A DNA stretch of 64,000 nt from Rhodoglobus sp. (GCA_025463605.1 JAODAV010000003.1:56834-120833), one strand, 5' to 3'. Shown: positions 1 to 10,044, numbered from the stretch's first letter. Program-made: numbers and translations. The notes: generated by a model not told the origin, from the sequence alone.

Positions 1-582
1 GAACTTGCCCTCGGTGAGGGCGCCACCGGCTCCCGCGACGTTGTGGCACATGGCGCAGTTGATGCGGAACAGCTCCGCGCCGACGGCGGCGTCGCCATCA
101 GCGTTGAGGTATTCCTCGTTCGGGAGGCCCGGGCCGGGTCCCTTTGACGCGACGAACGCGGCGAGCGCGAGAGTCTGCTCCTCGGTGAACTGCGGGGGCT
201 TCTCCTCCGCCTGCGGACCCGTCGCCGCGAGCGGCATGCGTCCGGTTCCGACCTGGAAGTCGACTGACGCAGCACCGACACCGATGAGGCTCGGAGCCTG
301 CGTCGTGCCCTGCAGGTTCATCCCGTGACAGGTTGCGCAGTTCGCGGCGAATAGCTTCGCGCCGTCTTCGACAACAGCTTGCGCGGCTGTGCTCGTCTCG
401 GCAGTCGCGCTCGTCGTGAAGAGCGCGTATGCGCCGCCGGTGCCGAGAAGTCCCACTGCGAGCAGCGCGACCGTGGCAAGCGGATGACGGCGACCTGCGG
501 CGCGCTCCCGGCGGGCGGTGGACGGTGACTTCTTCGCCATGCTGGGTTCGATTCCCCTGGTCTTCTTATCGGTGGCGGTCAT
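1..582 (-). CDS. qcrC: Cytochrome bc1 complex diheme cytochrome c subunit QcrC, C-terminus outside the window
   Basis: Membrane-anchored diheme cytochrome c of the actinobacterial bc1-aa3 supercomplex, passing electrons from menaquinol oxidation to the oxidase. The reverse frame has no stop, so the ORF track omits it. It shows an N-terminal hydrophobic anchor after a basic stretch and two haem c motifs, CATCH near residue 82 and CAMCH near residue 176. The ATG at 582 overlaps the ctaE stop as ATGA, so coupled translation is likely; a second in-frame ATG lies at 540. The ctaE-qcrC order is typical of actinobacteria, where qcrA and qcrB follow. Only 194 codons are visible. Confidence 0.93.
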   Translation of the reverse strand, partial: MTATDKKTRGIEPSMAKKSPSTARRERAAGRRHPLATVALLAVGLLGTGGAYALFTTSATAETSTAAQAVVEDGAKLFAANCATCHGMNLQGTTQAPSLIGVGAASVDFQVGTGRMPLAATGPQAEEKPPQFTEEQTLALAAFVASKGPGPGLPNEEYLNADGDAAVGAELFRINCAMCHNVAGAGGALTEGKF

Positions 583-1214
583 TTGAGAACGTAGATCACG
601 AGGAACAGGCCGATCCAGACGACGTCGACGAAGTGCCAGTAGTAGGAGACGACGATGGCGCTCGTCGCCTCTTTGTGACCGAAGTTCTTGACGGCGAACG
701 CGCGCCCGATCACGAGGAGGAAGGCGATAAGGCCACCCGTGACGTGGAGGCCGTGGAAGCCGGTGGTGATGTAGAAGGCGGAGCCGTACGAATCGCTCGA
801 GAGGCTCACATGCTCGCTCACGAGCTGCGCGTACTCGAAGATCTGACCGACGACGAACGTGGCGCCCATCGCGTAGGTCAGGTAGAACCACTCGACCATG
901 CCCCACTTCCAGAACTGCGCGAGGGTTCCGGTGCGATGCGCCTGGAGGCGCTCCGCCGCGAAGACTCCGGCCTGGCAGGTGAAGGAGGAGAGCACGAGGA
1001 TGATCGTGTTGATCAGGGAGTACGTCACGTTGAGCTTGGCGGTCTGCTCCGACCATAGCTCGGGCGATGTCGACTTGAGGGTGAAGTACATCGCGAAGAG
1101 CCCGGCGAAGAACATGACTTCGCTGCCGAGCCAGACGATGGTACCCACCGCCACGACGCTCGGGCGGTTGACGACAGGTGCTCCGATCGAGCGTGAGAGG
1201 GAGGCAGTGGTCAC
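579..1214 (-). CDS. ctaE: Cytochrome c oxidase subunit III (aa3 type)
   Basis: Integral membrane subunit III of the aa3 cytochrome c oxidase, about 211 aa with roughly five membrane segments. The N-terminal '[16 protein letters not shown]' and the later '[10 protein letters not shown]' and '[12 protein letters not shown]' are characteristic of the family. The ORF track starts at 1253, but a GTG at 1214 lies exactly six bases after a CATAAT -10-like box, giving a leaderless start at the conserved N-terminus (VTTASLSRS). I prefer that start because nothing before 1253 resembles a ribosome-binding site. It is the first gene of ctaE-qcrC and diverges from trpD. Confidence 0.93.
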   Translation of the reverse strand: MTTASLSRSIGAPVVNRPSVVAVGTIVWLGSEVMFFAGLFAMYFTLKSTSPELWSEQTAKLNVTYSLINTIILVLSSFTCQAGVFAAERLQAHRTGTLAQFWKWGMVEWFYLTYAMGATFVVGQIFEYAQLVSEHVSLSSDSYGSAFYITTGFHGLHVTGGLIAFLLVIGRAFAVKNFGHKEATSAIVVSYYWHFVDVVWIGLFLVIYVLK

Positions 1215-1226
1215 CCCTCCATTATG
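1214..1226 (-). promoter_or_regulatory. Predicted leaderless promoter of ctaE
   Basis: On the reverse strand CATAAT (1226-1221) is followed by GGAGGG and then GTG at 1214, placing the expected transcription start on the start codon. No good -35 is visible. The GGAGG next to the GTG is too close (one base) to act as a ribosome-binding site. Confidence 0.5.
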
Positions 1227-1294
1227 GCCGATATCGAGTCGGCGTTTTCTCATTCCCCGGGCCAGTCGCTCCGCGGTCGGTAGGATTCTGGGTC

Positions 1295-2365
1295 ATGTCC
1301 CGTGAGCACACCTGGCCAAGCATTCTCGGCTCCCTCGTCGAGGGCAACGACCTGGCCATAAGCGAGGCCGAGTGGGCCATGCGCTCCGTCATGGCGGGGG
1401 AGGCTACCTCAGCCCAAATGGCCGGGCTGCTCGTGGCGCTGCGGGTCAAGGGCGAGACGGTTGACGAGATCGTGGGCTTCCGGGATGCCGTGCTCGCGAA
1501 TGCGCTGCCCCTCGACGTCGATCCCATGGTGCTCGACATCGTCGGCACGGGCGGTGACCCCTATGGGGCCGTGCTCAACATCTCCTCGATCGCCTCGATC
1601 GTCGCCGCTGCCGCGGGAGTTCCCGTGGTCAAGCACGGCAATCGCGGGGCCAGTTCGGCATCCGGCGCTTCCGACGTGCTCGCCGCCCTCGGTCTCAACC
1701 TCGACATCCCGCCCGCGAGAGTGGCCGAGGTGCTGGAGGAAGCGGGCATCACCTTCGCGTTCGCGGCACTCTTCCATCCCGGCTTCCGGCACGCCGGTCC
1801 CACGCGCAAGGAGCTCGGCATCTCGACGCTCTTCAACGTGCTCGGCCCGCTCTGCAACCCGGCGCGGCCCGAAGCATCGGCGGTCGGCGTCGCGAGTCTC
1901 GAGCGCGTGCCTCTCGTTGTCGGGGTGTTCCGCACCCGCGGCGCCACCGCGCTCGTGTACCGCGGCGATGACGGCATCGACAAACTCACGACCACCGGTC
2001 ACAGCCATATCTGGGAAGTGTCGCGAGGATTCGTCACCGAGCATGATCTCGATCCGGCCGACCTCGGCATCCCGCGGGCGGACATCGAGGACCTGCTGGG
2101 CGCGGACCCCGACCACAACGCGAACGTTGCCCGAGGCGTGCTGGCGGGGGAGCGTGGACCTGTGCGGGACATCGTGCTGCTCAACGCGGCAGCGGGCCTC
2201 ACGGCGTTCGAACTCGCGAAAGACCCCGAGCTGTTGCAGGAGCCCATCGTGGCGAGGCTGGCCGCGCAGTTCGAGCGCGCGGCGGCGGTCGTCGACTCAG
2301 GTCTCGCGGCGCAGAAGCTCGACGACTGGGTCGCTGCGACCAATCGCCCGTCGGTGTCGCCTTAG
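1295..2365 (+). CDS. trpD: Anthranilate phosphoribosyltransferase
   Basis: Transfers the phosphoribosyl group of PRPP to anthranilate, the second committed step of tryptophan synthesis (cytosol). About 356 aa. The PRPP loop 'VGTGGD' and the '[10 protein letters not shown]' motif are present and the length fits the family. ATG at 1295 is chosen over the track start at 1178 because the earlier part overlaps ctaE; TAGGAT lies eight bases before it, suggesting a leaderless or near-leaderless transcript. It stands alone from other trp genes, next to ctaE as in other actinobacteria. Its TAG stop overlaps the glpK stop by four bases. Confidence 0.94.
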   Translation: MSREHTWPSILGSLVEGNDLAISEAEWAMRSVMAGEATSAQMAGLLVALRVKGETVDEIVGFRDAVLANALPLDVDPMVLDIVGTGGDPYGAVLNISSIASIVAAAAGVPVVKHGNRGASSASGASDVLAALGLNLDIPPARVAEVLEEAGITFAFAALFHPGFRHAGPTRKELGISTLFNVLGPLCNPARPEASAVGVASLERVPLVVGVFRTRGATALVYRGDDGIDKLTTTGHSHIWEVSRGFVTEHDLDPADLGIPRADIEDLLGADPDHNANVARGVLAGERGPVRDIVLLNAAAGLTAFELAKDPELLQEPIVARLAAQFERAAAVVDSGLAAQKLDDWVAATNRPSVSP

Positions 2366-3897
2366 TCCGTATCGTCGTCGACCCAGTCGAGGGTCTTCGT
2401 CACGGCCTTCCGCCAGTTGCGCAGCAGCCGGTCGCGCCGCTCCGGTTCGATCGTCGGGAGCCACCGCTTGTCCTCCTGCCAGTGGGAGCGCAGCTCGTCT
2501 CGGTCCTTCCAGAAGCCGACCGCGAGGCCAGCGGCATACGCGGCTCCCAGAGCGGTGGTCTCGGCGACGACCGGGCGGATGACCGGCACGTCGAGGATGT
2601 CCGCCTGGAACTGCATTAGCTCGTCATTGCCCACCATCCCGCCGTCGACTTTGAGCTCCTCGAGAGCGACCCCCGTGTCCGCCGTGACGGCGTCGAGCAC
2701 CTCCCGGGTCTGGAACGCGGTCGCCTCCAGCGCGGCACGAGCTATGTGTCCGCGGTTGGCGAAACGAGTGAGGCCGAGGATGGCGCCACGGGCATCCGGT
2801 CGCCAGTGAGGGGCGAAGAGACCCGAGAAGGCGGGCACGAAGTAGACGCCCCCGTTGTCGTCGACGCTTCGGGCGAGCTTCTCGATCTCGGGCGCGCTGG
2901 AGATGATCCCGAGGTTGTCGCGCAACCACTGCACGAGCGAACCCGTGACGGCGATCGAGCCCTCGAGCGCGTAGCGCGGAGCCTCGTCGCCGAGCTTGTA
3001 CGCCACGGTCGTGAGCAGGCCGTTCTTCGAGTGCACGATATCTTCGCCCGTATTGACGATGAGAAAGTTGCCGGTTCCGTAGGTGTTCTTCGATTCACCG
3101 GCGTCGAAGGCGGCTTGCCCGAACGTCGCCGACTGCTGGTCGCCGAGGATGCCCGCGACGGGCACTTCGCGCAGCAGGCTCGAAGGCTCGATGAGCCCGT
3201 ACACCTCTGAGGAACTGCGGATCTCGGGGAGCATCGAAGCCGGCACTCCGAATGCAGCGAGGATCTCTTCGTCCCACTGGAGCGACTCGAGGCCCATGAA
3301 GAGGGTGCGGCTCGCGTTCGTTACGTCGGTGGCATGGACGCCGCCATCCGCACCCCCGGTGAGATTCCACAGCACCCACGTGTCGGTCGTTCCGAAGGCG
3401 AGTTCGCCCGCCTCGGCCCGCTCGCGCGCGCCATCGACGTTCTCGAGAATCCACGCGATCTTGGTGCCGGAGAAGTAGGTGGCCAGCGGCAGGCCGACCT
3501 TCTTCGTGAAGCGCGCGAGGTCGCCGTCAGCGATTCGGTCGACGATCGACTGCGTGCGGGTGTCCTGCCAGACGATCGCGTTGTACACGGGTTCGCCTGT
3601 CGCGCGATCCCAGACGACGGTCGTCTCGCGCTGGTTGGTGATGCCCACGGCTGCGATGTCGTGGCGTGTCACGTCGGCCTTGGCCAGCGCTTGACCGATG
3701 GCCTCGCGCGTGTGGTGCCAGATCTCGAGGGGGTCGTGTTCGACCCATCCGGCTCGCGGGAAGATCTGCTTGTGCTCGAGCTGGCCGGTCGACACCACCG
3801 AGCCGGCGTGGTCGAAGATGATCGCTCGCGTGCTCGTCGTGCCCTGGTCTATCGCAAGCACGAAGCGGGCGTTCGCGGCGCCGTCGGTGTTGTGCAC
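2362..3897 (-). CDS. glpK: Glycerol kinase
   Basis: Phosphorylates glycerol to sn-glycerol 3-phosphate with ATP (cytosol, FGGY kinase family). 511 aa, normal length. The N-terminal phosphate loop 'DQGTTSTRA' (about residue 17), '[14 protein letters not shown]' and the C-terminal '[19 protein letters not shown]' are all present. The start is GTG at 3897 with AGGA eight bases upstream. It begins five bases after the stop of the alpha-hydroxy-acid oxidase, so the two probably form a small carbon-source operon. No glpF or glpD is adjacent. Confidence 0.96.
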   Translation of the reverse strand: MHNTDGAANARFVLAIDQGTTSTRAIIFDHAGSVVSTGQLEHKQIFPRAGWVEHDPLEIWHHTREAIGQALAKADVTRHDIAAVGITNQRETTVVWDRATGEPVYNAIVWQDTRTQSIVDRIADGDLARFTKKVGLPLATYFSGTKIAWILENVDGARERAEAGELAFGTTDTWVLWNLTGGADGGVHATDVTNASRTLFMGLESLQWDEEILAAFGVPASMLPEIRSSSEVYGLIEPSSLLREVPVAGILGDQQSATFGQAAFDAGESKNTYGTGNFLIVNTGEDIVHSKNGLLTTVAYKLGDEAPRYALEGSIAVTGSLVQWLRDNLGIISSAPEIEKLARSVDDNGGVYFVPAFSGLFAPHWRPDARGAILGLTRFANRGHIARAALEATAFQTREVLDAVTADTGVALEELKVDGGMVGNDELMQFQADILDVPVIRPVVAETTALGAAYAAGLAVGFWKDRDELRSHWQEDKRWLPTIEPERRDRLLRNWRKAVTKTLDWVDDDTD

Positions 3898-3902
3898 GAG
3901 CC

Positions 3903-5171
3903 CTATCCTGCCCGAGTGACGGAATCGATCCCCAGCTCGGCGGCAGACCGGTGCCCGCTCAGGCCGAGCACGAGATCGAATTCGGCGATGATGTTGCGCA
4001 GCACGGCCTCGGCTCCCGCAGATCCTGCCACCGCGAGACCGTAGGCGTACGGCCGGCCCACCAGCACGGCGGTGGCGCCGAGAGCAAGTGCCTTGAACAC
4101 GTCAGAACCAGAGCGCACCCCGCTGTCGAAGAGCACGGGCATCCTGCCGCCCACGCGCTCGGCGATCGCCGGGAGCGCGTCGAGGGAACCGATCGCGCCA
4201 TCGATCTGGCGGCCGGCATGGTTGCTGACCACGATCCCGTCGATGCCGTGGTCGAGAGCGAGCGCGGCGTCATCCGGGTGCTGGATTCCCTTGAGCAGGA
4301 TGGGGAGCGACGTGCGCTCTCGCAGAAAGCTGAGGTTTGCCCACGTAAGCGAGGACCGCGAGAAGACGTCGAGGAAGGTCTCGACGGCAGCGCGAGGTTC
4401 GGCAGAGCGGAGTGTTCCGCCGGGGTAGTTGCGCGTCATGTCGAGGAGCGTGCGGACGGTAGCGGCGGTGATGCGGGGTTTCGAGGCCGGGGGAGCGGGG
4501 TTGGCGACGCGCTCGGCGACGAGTTGGCGGAACACCGGATCGCTCGTGTACTGCGCGATGCCCTGTCCGTGGATGAAAGGGAGGTAGGCGACGTCGAGGT
4601 CGCGGGGGCGCCAACCCAGCATGTGGGTGTCGAGCGTGACCACGATCGCCTGGGCGTCGGAGTTCTCGGCGCGCTCGACGAAGCTCGCGACGAGGTCGTC
4701 CGAGCTGCTCCAATAGAGCTGGAACCACCGCGGGGAGCCGCCCATCGCGAGCGCGACCTTCTCCATGGGCACGGAGGCCTGGCTCGACAGCACGTACGGA
4801 ATGCCGAGCGAGGATGCGGCTCGGGCGATCCCCAGGTCGGCGTCGCGGTGCACGAGCTCGAGCACGCCCACCGGCGCCGCAATCACGGGGGAGGGGTAGC
4901 GGTGCCCGAAGATTTCGACGCTGAGGTCGCGTTCGGAAACGTCTCGCAGCACCCTCGGCACGATGCTCCAGCGGTCGAGGGCACGGCGGTTGTTCGCGGC
5001 GGTGACTTCCGAGCCGCTGGATCCTGCGACGTACGCCCAGGCGGCGGTCGACATCGCGCGCTTCGCGGCCCGCTCCAGGTCGCCCCAGCCCACCGGCACG
5101 ACCGGGGCCCTGCCGGTGGCGCCGTCGCGGTAGATGGAGGACTGGGTGTCCCGCCCGAAGCTGACCGGCAT
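3903..5171 (-). CDS. FMN-dependent alpha-hydroxy-acid oxidase, lactate 2-monooxygenase-like
   Basis: TIM-barrel FMN enzyme of the lactate/glycolate oxidase family, probably oxidising L-lactate or a related 2-hydroxy acid. 422 aa from ATG 5171, which has a clear AAAGGAG six bases upstream; the 506-aa track ORF runs into the divergent argG promoter. FMN-binding '[18 protein letters not shown]' and '[10 protein letters not shown]' are present. The active-site stretch reads SNHAGRQ where most members have HGGRQ. An insert after the barrel core ('[15 protein letters not shown]') is typical of lactate 2-monooxygenases. First gene of a pair with glpK; substrate is inferred. Confidence 0.85.
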   Translation of the reverse strand: MPVSFGRDTQSSIYRDGATGRAPVVPVGWGDLERAAKRAMSTAAWAYVAGSSGSEVTAANNRRALDRWSIVPRVLRDVSERDLSVEIFGHRYPSPVIAAPVGVLELVHRDADLGIARAASSLGIPYVLSSQASVPMEKVALAMGGSPRWFQLYWSSSDDLVASFVERAENSDAQAIVVTLDTHMLGWRPRDLDVAYLPFIHGQGIAQYTSDPVFRQLVAERVANPAPPASKPRITAATVRTLLDMTRNYPGGTLRSAEPRAAVETFLDVFSRSSLTWANLSFLRERTSLPILLKGIQHPDDAALALDHGIDGIVVSNHAGRQIDGAIGSLDALPAIAERVGGRMPVLFDSGVRSGSDVFKALALGATAVLVGRPYAYGLAVAGSAGAEAVLRNIIAEFDLVLGLSGHRSAAELGIDSVTRAG

Positions 5172-5196
5172 CCGTGGCTCCTTTGCTCTGGTCTGA

Positions 5197-6732
<1,536 letters not shown>

Positions 6733-6752
6733 CGCGACGCTCAGGAGCTAGT

Positions 6753-6767
6753 GGGGGAGCGGCCCCC
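6753..6767. terminator. Short GC hairpin after argG
   Basis: GGGGG-agcgg-CCCCC, 20 bases after the argG stop. It has no T-run and also lies in the last codons of the reverse-strand fragment, so termination is only plausible. Confidence 0.35.
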
Positions 6768-6768
6768 G

Positions 6769-6785
6769 TGTGTACACTGTACACA
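6769..6785. promoter_or_regulatory. Perfect 17-bp palindrome TGTGTACA-C-TGTACACA
   Basis: Eight-base arms around one central base, at the 3' end of the SCP2-like fragment and 36 bases after argG. The shape is that of a TetR/GntR-class operator, but no intact regulator lies beside it. Confidence 0.5.
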
Positions 6786-6986
6786 TGGCCGCGAAGCGAT
6801 CGAGGAGTTCGCCGCGCCCGCGCAGCAACTCGACCACGCCGGTCGTGATCGCGCGGTCCGGGGTGAGCTCGCCGGAGATGAGCAGGCGGATGTCCGGACC
6901 CGCGGCGAACACGAGGTCGGCCAGTCCGTCGCCGCGCGTCACGTCGAGGGTGGAGCCATGCACCCGGTAGTCCTCTATGGGCGCAG

Positions 6987-7463
6987 CTAGTCGAGTTGAA
7001 GGATCAACTCGACCACCCGCTCTCCGCGCCCGGGGGCGAAATCGCTCTGTTCGTTGATCACGACGAAGCCCGCCTTCTGCAACACACGGAGCGATCCAAG
7101 GTTGTCTGACACGGCCCGAGCTCGCAGCGGGCGCTCGGGAGTCTCCTCGATCAGAAGACTGAGCGCCTTGCTTGCGATCCCGCGGCCCCAGTGCTCGCGG
7201 TCAACCCAGTAGGTGACTTCCAGGATGCCGTCATCGGGGTAGGTCGCCGCGTTGCCGACGACCTCTCCATCGAGCACGACCGTGCGATTGACGACCCGTG
7301 GGTTCGCCCGGACGCGCGCCCAATGAGCGTAGAAGGCGCTGCGGTCGTCGGGGTCGTCGGGGGTGAACGCCGCCATGCGTACCGCCTCGGGGTCACGCTG
7401 GAACTCGAAAAAGCGATCCAGGTCGCTGTCGATGACCGGCCGGATGCTGACGTCGACGCTCAT
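6987..7463 (-). CDS. GNAT family N-acetyltransferase
   Basis: RimJ/RimL-type acetyltransferase, about 158 aa, using acetyl-CoA on an unknown amine or protein N-terminus. Seen: the N-terminal 'LRPV/FFEFQRDPEAVRMAAF'-like strand-helix region, the 'YWVDREHWGRGIASKAL' motif A, and 'NLGSLRVLQKAGF' near the C-terminus. The ATG at 7463 overlaps the VOC stop as ATGA, so its translation depends on that gene. The 286-aa track ORF fuses it to an out-of-frame read of the VOC region. Confidence 0.85.
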   Translation of the reverse strand: MSVDVSIRPVIDSDLDRFFEFQRDPEAVRMAAFTPDDPDDRSAFYAHWARVRANPRVVNRTVVLDGEVVGNAATYPDDGILEVTYWVDREHWGRGIASKALSLLIEETPERPLRARAVSDNLGSLRVLQKAGFVVINEQSDFAPGRGERVVELILQLD

Positions 7464-7660
7464 TTTCCCGGACGCATCCGGCTCAGGCCTGCTGGTTCGC
7501 GACGGCCTTGGGTGGCGGCGACCGGGTCCATCCATCCGAACTCGAGGATGTTGCCGTTGTGATCCGACATTGCCGGGTTGATGGCGAAGCCGATCGCCGT
7601 GTAGAACGCCTTCGAGCGCTCCAGGTCGGTCGCCGGCAGGTTGACGAACATTGCGGTCAT
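7460..7660 (-). pseudogene. VOC/glyoxalase-family gene with a large internal deletion
   Basis: The 66-aa product starts like a full VOC protein ('MFVNLPATDLERSKAFYTAIGF') and then passes, at 'AMSD/HNGNILEFGWMDP', straight into what is normally the last strand. About 70-80 residues of the usual ~130 are missing, in frame, so most of the metal-binding cavity is gone. The start is ATG 7660 with a weak AAAGAGA. The ORF still ends in an ATGA overlap with the GNAT gene and sits behind a promoter with an intact palindrome, so it may now serve mainly to couple translation of the acetyltransferase. Confidence 0.65.
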
Positions 7661-7700
7661 GGTGGTCTCTTTCTCGTGGGTCCGATACGTCGACCCAGTC

Positions 7701-7729
7701 GATACTTGCAAAAACAAGTATCGCGTCAA
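7701..7729 (-). promoter_or_regulatory. Promoter with 22-bp palindromic operator upstream of the VOC-GNAT genes
   Basis: GATACTTG-caaaaa-CAAGTATC (7701-7722) is a perfect inverted repeat. On the reverse strand TTGACG (7729-7724) precedes it and AGTATC at its far end could be the -10 at 17-base spacing. An inverted repeat between -35 and -10 is a classic repressor site; the ACTTG/CAAGT arms resemble HxlR/MarR-type sites. Confidence 0.5.
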
Positions 7730-7841
7730 GAGCCCGAATCCCGGCTGGCAGTGGGGGAGTTACCCGTTTTGTGGTCGCCCCGCCGAGTCCAAACCGGTAG
7801 AGTTCTCGGCGAACGTGACACGATTCGAGGAGGTGAGCCCG

Positions 7842-7895
7842 ATGCACACACTGTCCACTCTGGGCGCTCCTTCGAGTTCACGATCGCGCGACTGA
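7842..7895 (+). CDS. Possible 17-aa leader peptide before the patatin gene
   Basis: ATG 7842 is preceded by GAGGAGG at an eight-base spacing, one of the best ribosome-binding sites in the window, and opens a 17-codon frame rich in Ser and Thr ending 50 bases before the patatin start. No homologue is recognised. It could be a leader ORF, or the site could be fortuitous. The rest of 7730-7841 shows no gene. Confidence 0.3.
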   Translation: MHTLSTLGAPSSSRSRD

Positions 7896-7945
7896 CGTAG
7901 CCGTCGCGGGGAGCGCTTGCCAAGCACTCTCAGAAAGTTACGACT

Positions 7946-8884
7946 ATGAATCATTCACTTCAGCACAACTCGGAGACGACCTCTAACGACGTCTCGGACC
8001 ACCCCGCAGGCACCGCCTTGGTTCTCGCCGGTGCCGGCGCAGCGGGCAACGCGTGGCAGCTCGGTCTCATCGCCGGCTTGTGCGATGCCGGGCTCGATCT
8101 CACCGAGGCCGATCTGATCATCGGGACCTCGGCAGGATCGACGGTGGCTGCCCAGATCACCAGCGGGAAACGGCCCGCCGAACTGTATGCCGCCATCCTC
8201 GCCGAAGTGCTACCGCCTCAGGCCGGCAACGCCGGATCGGGCCGGGGGCGCGCTCCGCACCTCTCGGGGCCGAACTACATGGAGTGGTCGGACAACCTCA
8301 TCGCGTCCTCCGAGGATGCGTCCGACATGCGCCGCAAGTTCGGTGCGGCGGCACTCGAAAAGGATGCGTCCGACGGCTCGGGAGAGAACCGCTGGCGCGA
8401 TATCGTTGCGGCTCGCCTTCCCAACCATGACTGGCCGCAACAGCGGGTTCTGATCCCGGCGGTCGATGCACGTACCGGGGAACCGGTCGTGTTCGACCGC
8501 CACAGCGGAATCGATCTGGTGGACGCCGTCGCCGCCAGCACCTCGGCGATGACGCCCTACCGCATCGGCGAGAACCGATACATCAACGGGGGCTATCGAC
8601 GCAGCTCGAACGCCGACCTGGCGGCTGGATACGGCCGGGTGCTGGTGCTTGAGCCATTCGGCGGCAGGTCCCGGCAGCCGCTGGACTGGGGCATGGATCT
8701 GGCAACCCAGGTCGCCGAACTGCGCGCAGGGGGCAGCGCGGTCGAGACCGTCTTTCCGGATGCCGGCGCGGGTGACGTGTTCAATGCCAATGCGTTGGAT
8801 CCGTCAACGCGTCGGCCGGCCGCGCGAGGAGGCTACGACCAAGGCCGAGCCCTCGCGGAGCAGCTCGCCGAATTCTGGCGCTGA
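7946..8884 (+). CDS. Patatin-like phospholipase family protein
   Basis: Predicted lipid acyl hydrolase, 312 aa. The oxyanion-hole loop 'LAGAGAAGNAW' (about residue 32), the nucleophile elbow 'GTSAGS' (about residue 55) and a later 'NGGYRRSSNADL' with the second dyad Asp are visible. No signal peptide; the first ~20 residues are polar. ATG 7946 has only a weak AGAAAG upstream. The last 81 bases overlap the convergent HxlR gene. The lipid substrate cannot be inferred. Confidence 0.85.
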   Translation: MNHSLQHNSETTSNDVSDHPAGTALVLAGAGAAGNAWQLGLIAGLCDAGLDLTEADLIIGTSAGSTVAAQITSGKRPAELYAAILAEVLPPQAGNAGSGRGRAPHLSGPNYMEWSDNLIASSEDASDMRRKFGAAALEKDASDGSGENRWRDIVAARLPNHDWPQQRVLIPAVDARTGEPVVFDRHSGIDLVDAVAASTSAMTPYRIGENRYINGGYRRSSNADLAAGYGRVLVLEPFGGRSRQPLDWGMDLATQVAELRAGGSAVETVFPDAGAGDVFNANALDPSTRRPAARGGYDQGRALAEQLAEFWR

Positions 8885-9379
8885 CGCCCCTGATGTCGGG
8901 TCGGATGCCGCGGAGTAGGCGGCGTCGAGGCGCTCGAGCGGTCCCGGACCGTCGTGTGGCTTCGGCGGGGCGCCGAGGTGGCGGGCGCGGAGCTCGTCCA
9001 TGAGCTCCTCGACGAACGCCGCACCCTCATCGCGTATGAGCTGCTGCCGGGCCCGGAGTCCGTCGCTGCCGGGGCGCCAGTCGAGGCCCCAGTTGCCGAG
9101 GGCATAGATGATCGGCAGGGTCTGGATGCCGGCTTCAGTGAGGCTGTAGCGGGCGCGCTGCCCTCGGGCGGCCGTGCCGCGGGTGAGGATGCCCGCATCG
9201 ACGAGCCGAACGAGACGATCGGCGAGGATGTTCGAAGCGATGCCCTCGGTGGATCCGGTGAGCAGCGCGCGGAAATAGCGACGGTCGCTGAAGATGACAT
9301 CGTTCAGAATAAGCAACGACCAGCGGTCTCCGAGCACCTCGACGGCGGCGTTGACCGGGCCCCCGGAACGTTGTTCCAC
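8804..9379 (-). CDS. HxlR family winged-helix transcriptional regulator
   Basis: About 191 aa. The N-terminal HxlR domain is clear: 'VLGDRWSLLILNDVIF' (about residues 15-30), 'RYFRALLTGSTEGIASNILADRL' recognition region, and the wing 'YSLTEAG'. GTG 9379 has AAGGAGG four to five bases upstream, better than the track start at 9406. It diverges from the RibD/DHFR-like gene across a shared promoter and palindrome, so it probably controls that gene and itself. The C-terminal 27 codons overlap the patatin 3' end on the other strand. Confidence 0.9.
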   Translation of the reverse strand: MEQRSGGPVNAAVEVLGDRWSLLILNDVIFSDRRYFRALLTGSTEGIASNILADRLVRLVDAGILTRGTAARGQRARYSLTEAGIQTLPIIYALGNWGLDWRPGSDGLRARQQLIRDEGAAFVEELMDELRARHLGAPPKPHDGPGPLERLDAAYSAASDPTSGASAPEFGELLREGSALVVASSRGRPTR

Positions 9380-9388
9380 GATTCCTCC

Positions 9389-9436
9389 TTGACAGCTACT
9401 TCGCACTCAATATAGTAGTTGCAGACTGCAATCACT
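9389..9436 (+). promoter_or_regulatory. Divergent promoter and palindrome between hxlR and the reductase gene
   Basis: TTGACA (9389-9394), a 16-base spacer and TATAGT (9411-9416) form a good sigma-A promoter for the reductase gene. The inverted repeat AGTAGTTGCAG-A-CTGCAATCACT (9414-9436, 9 of 11 pairs; core TTGCAG-A-CTGCAA perfect) covers the -10 and start region and is the likely HxlR operator. TATATT on the other strand could serve hxlR. Confidence 0.65.
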
Positions 9437-9453
9437 AATGGGAAGAGGCGCTG

Positions 9454-10044
9454 ATGGGCCGGTTTGTCTACGGGATGAACGTGTCCCTCGACCTGCGCAT
9501 CGAGCAGGTCCCTGGGGACAACGGTGCAGGGGAGTGGTTGCGCATCGACGAGGACCTGCACCGCGAGTGGAACGCCCTGGACCAGGCGCTCGCGCTCCTC
9601 GTCCAGGGTCGGGTCGTTTACGAGCTCATGGAGGAGTACTGGCCGCGGGCGCGCGAGGACGCATCGCTGCCGGACTACATGCGTGAGTACGCGGAGATGT
9701 GGACGGCCAAACCCAAGGTGCTCGTCTCCCGCACCCGACAGAGCGCCGATCACAACACACGGATCATCGGCGGAGACGACGCGATCGAGCATCTCGCCGC
9801 CCTACGGGCGGAGACCGACGGCGCGATCGGTGTGGGCGGCGCCACGCTCGCCACGCAACTGCTTCGGGTGGGGCTGCTCGACGAGCTGGTGCTTGCCACC
9901 CATCCCGCGATCCTCGGCTTCGGCAGGCCGCTGTTTGACGACTACGACGTGCCGATCGAACTCGACTTGCTTGAGCAGAAATCGTTCGAATCGGGCGTCA
10001 CGATGCACCACTACGCCATCCGCAATGACAGCGAGGTGCGCTGA
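9454..10044 (+). CDS. Dihydrofolate reductase / RibD C-terminal-like family protein
   Basis: 196-aa NADPH-dependent reductase-fold protein of the DHFR/RibD C-terminal superfamily, usually of unknown substrate. Seen: the first strand 'RFVYGMNVSLDLRI', 'ALLVQGRVVYELMEEYW' and the nucleotide-binding 'IGVGGATLATQLL' followed by 'DELVLATHPAILGFGRPLF'. ATG 9454 follows GGAAGAGG. Divergent from hxlR with a shared operator, so expression is probably HxlR-controlled. The MBL-hydrolase tail begins about 20 bases after its stop. Confidence 0.85.
   Translation: MGRFVYGMNVSLDLRIEQVPGDNGAGEWLRIDEDLHREWNALDQALALLVQGRVVYELMEEYWPRAREDASLPDYMREYAEMWTAKPKVLVSRTRQSADHNTRIIGGDDAIEHLAALRAETDGAIGVGGATLATQLLRVGLLDELVLATHPAILGFGRPLFDDYDVPIELDLLEQKSFESGVTMHHYAIRNDSEVR

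Larger units (their letters stand above)
6748..6963 (-). pseudogene. SCP2-like C-terminal fragment (71 aa)
   Basis: The 71-aa product resembles the last half of the SCP2-like sterol-carrier fold that some actinobacterial winged-helix (HxlR-type) regulators carry at their C-terminus, for example 'LLISGELTPDRAITTGVV'. The normal N-terminal DNA-binding part is absent. The GTG at 6963 has AGAGGA seven bases upstream, so it could still be translated, 23 bases after the GNAT gene. It may be a relic of the regulator of the VOC-GNAT operon or a small independent protein. The family match is by eye. Confidence 0.5.

Noticed and set aside
6770-6970. 66-aa forward ORF after the palindrome
   Set aside because: Low-complexity product; the opposite strand carries the SCP2-like sequence.
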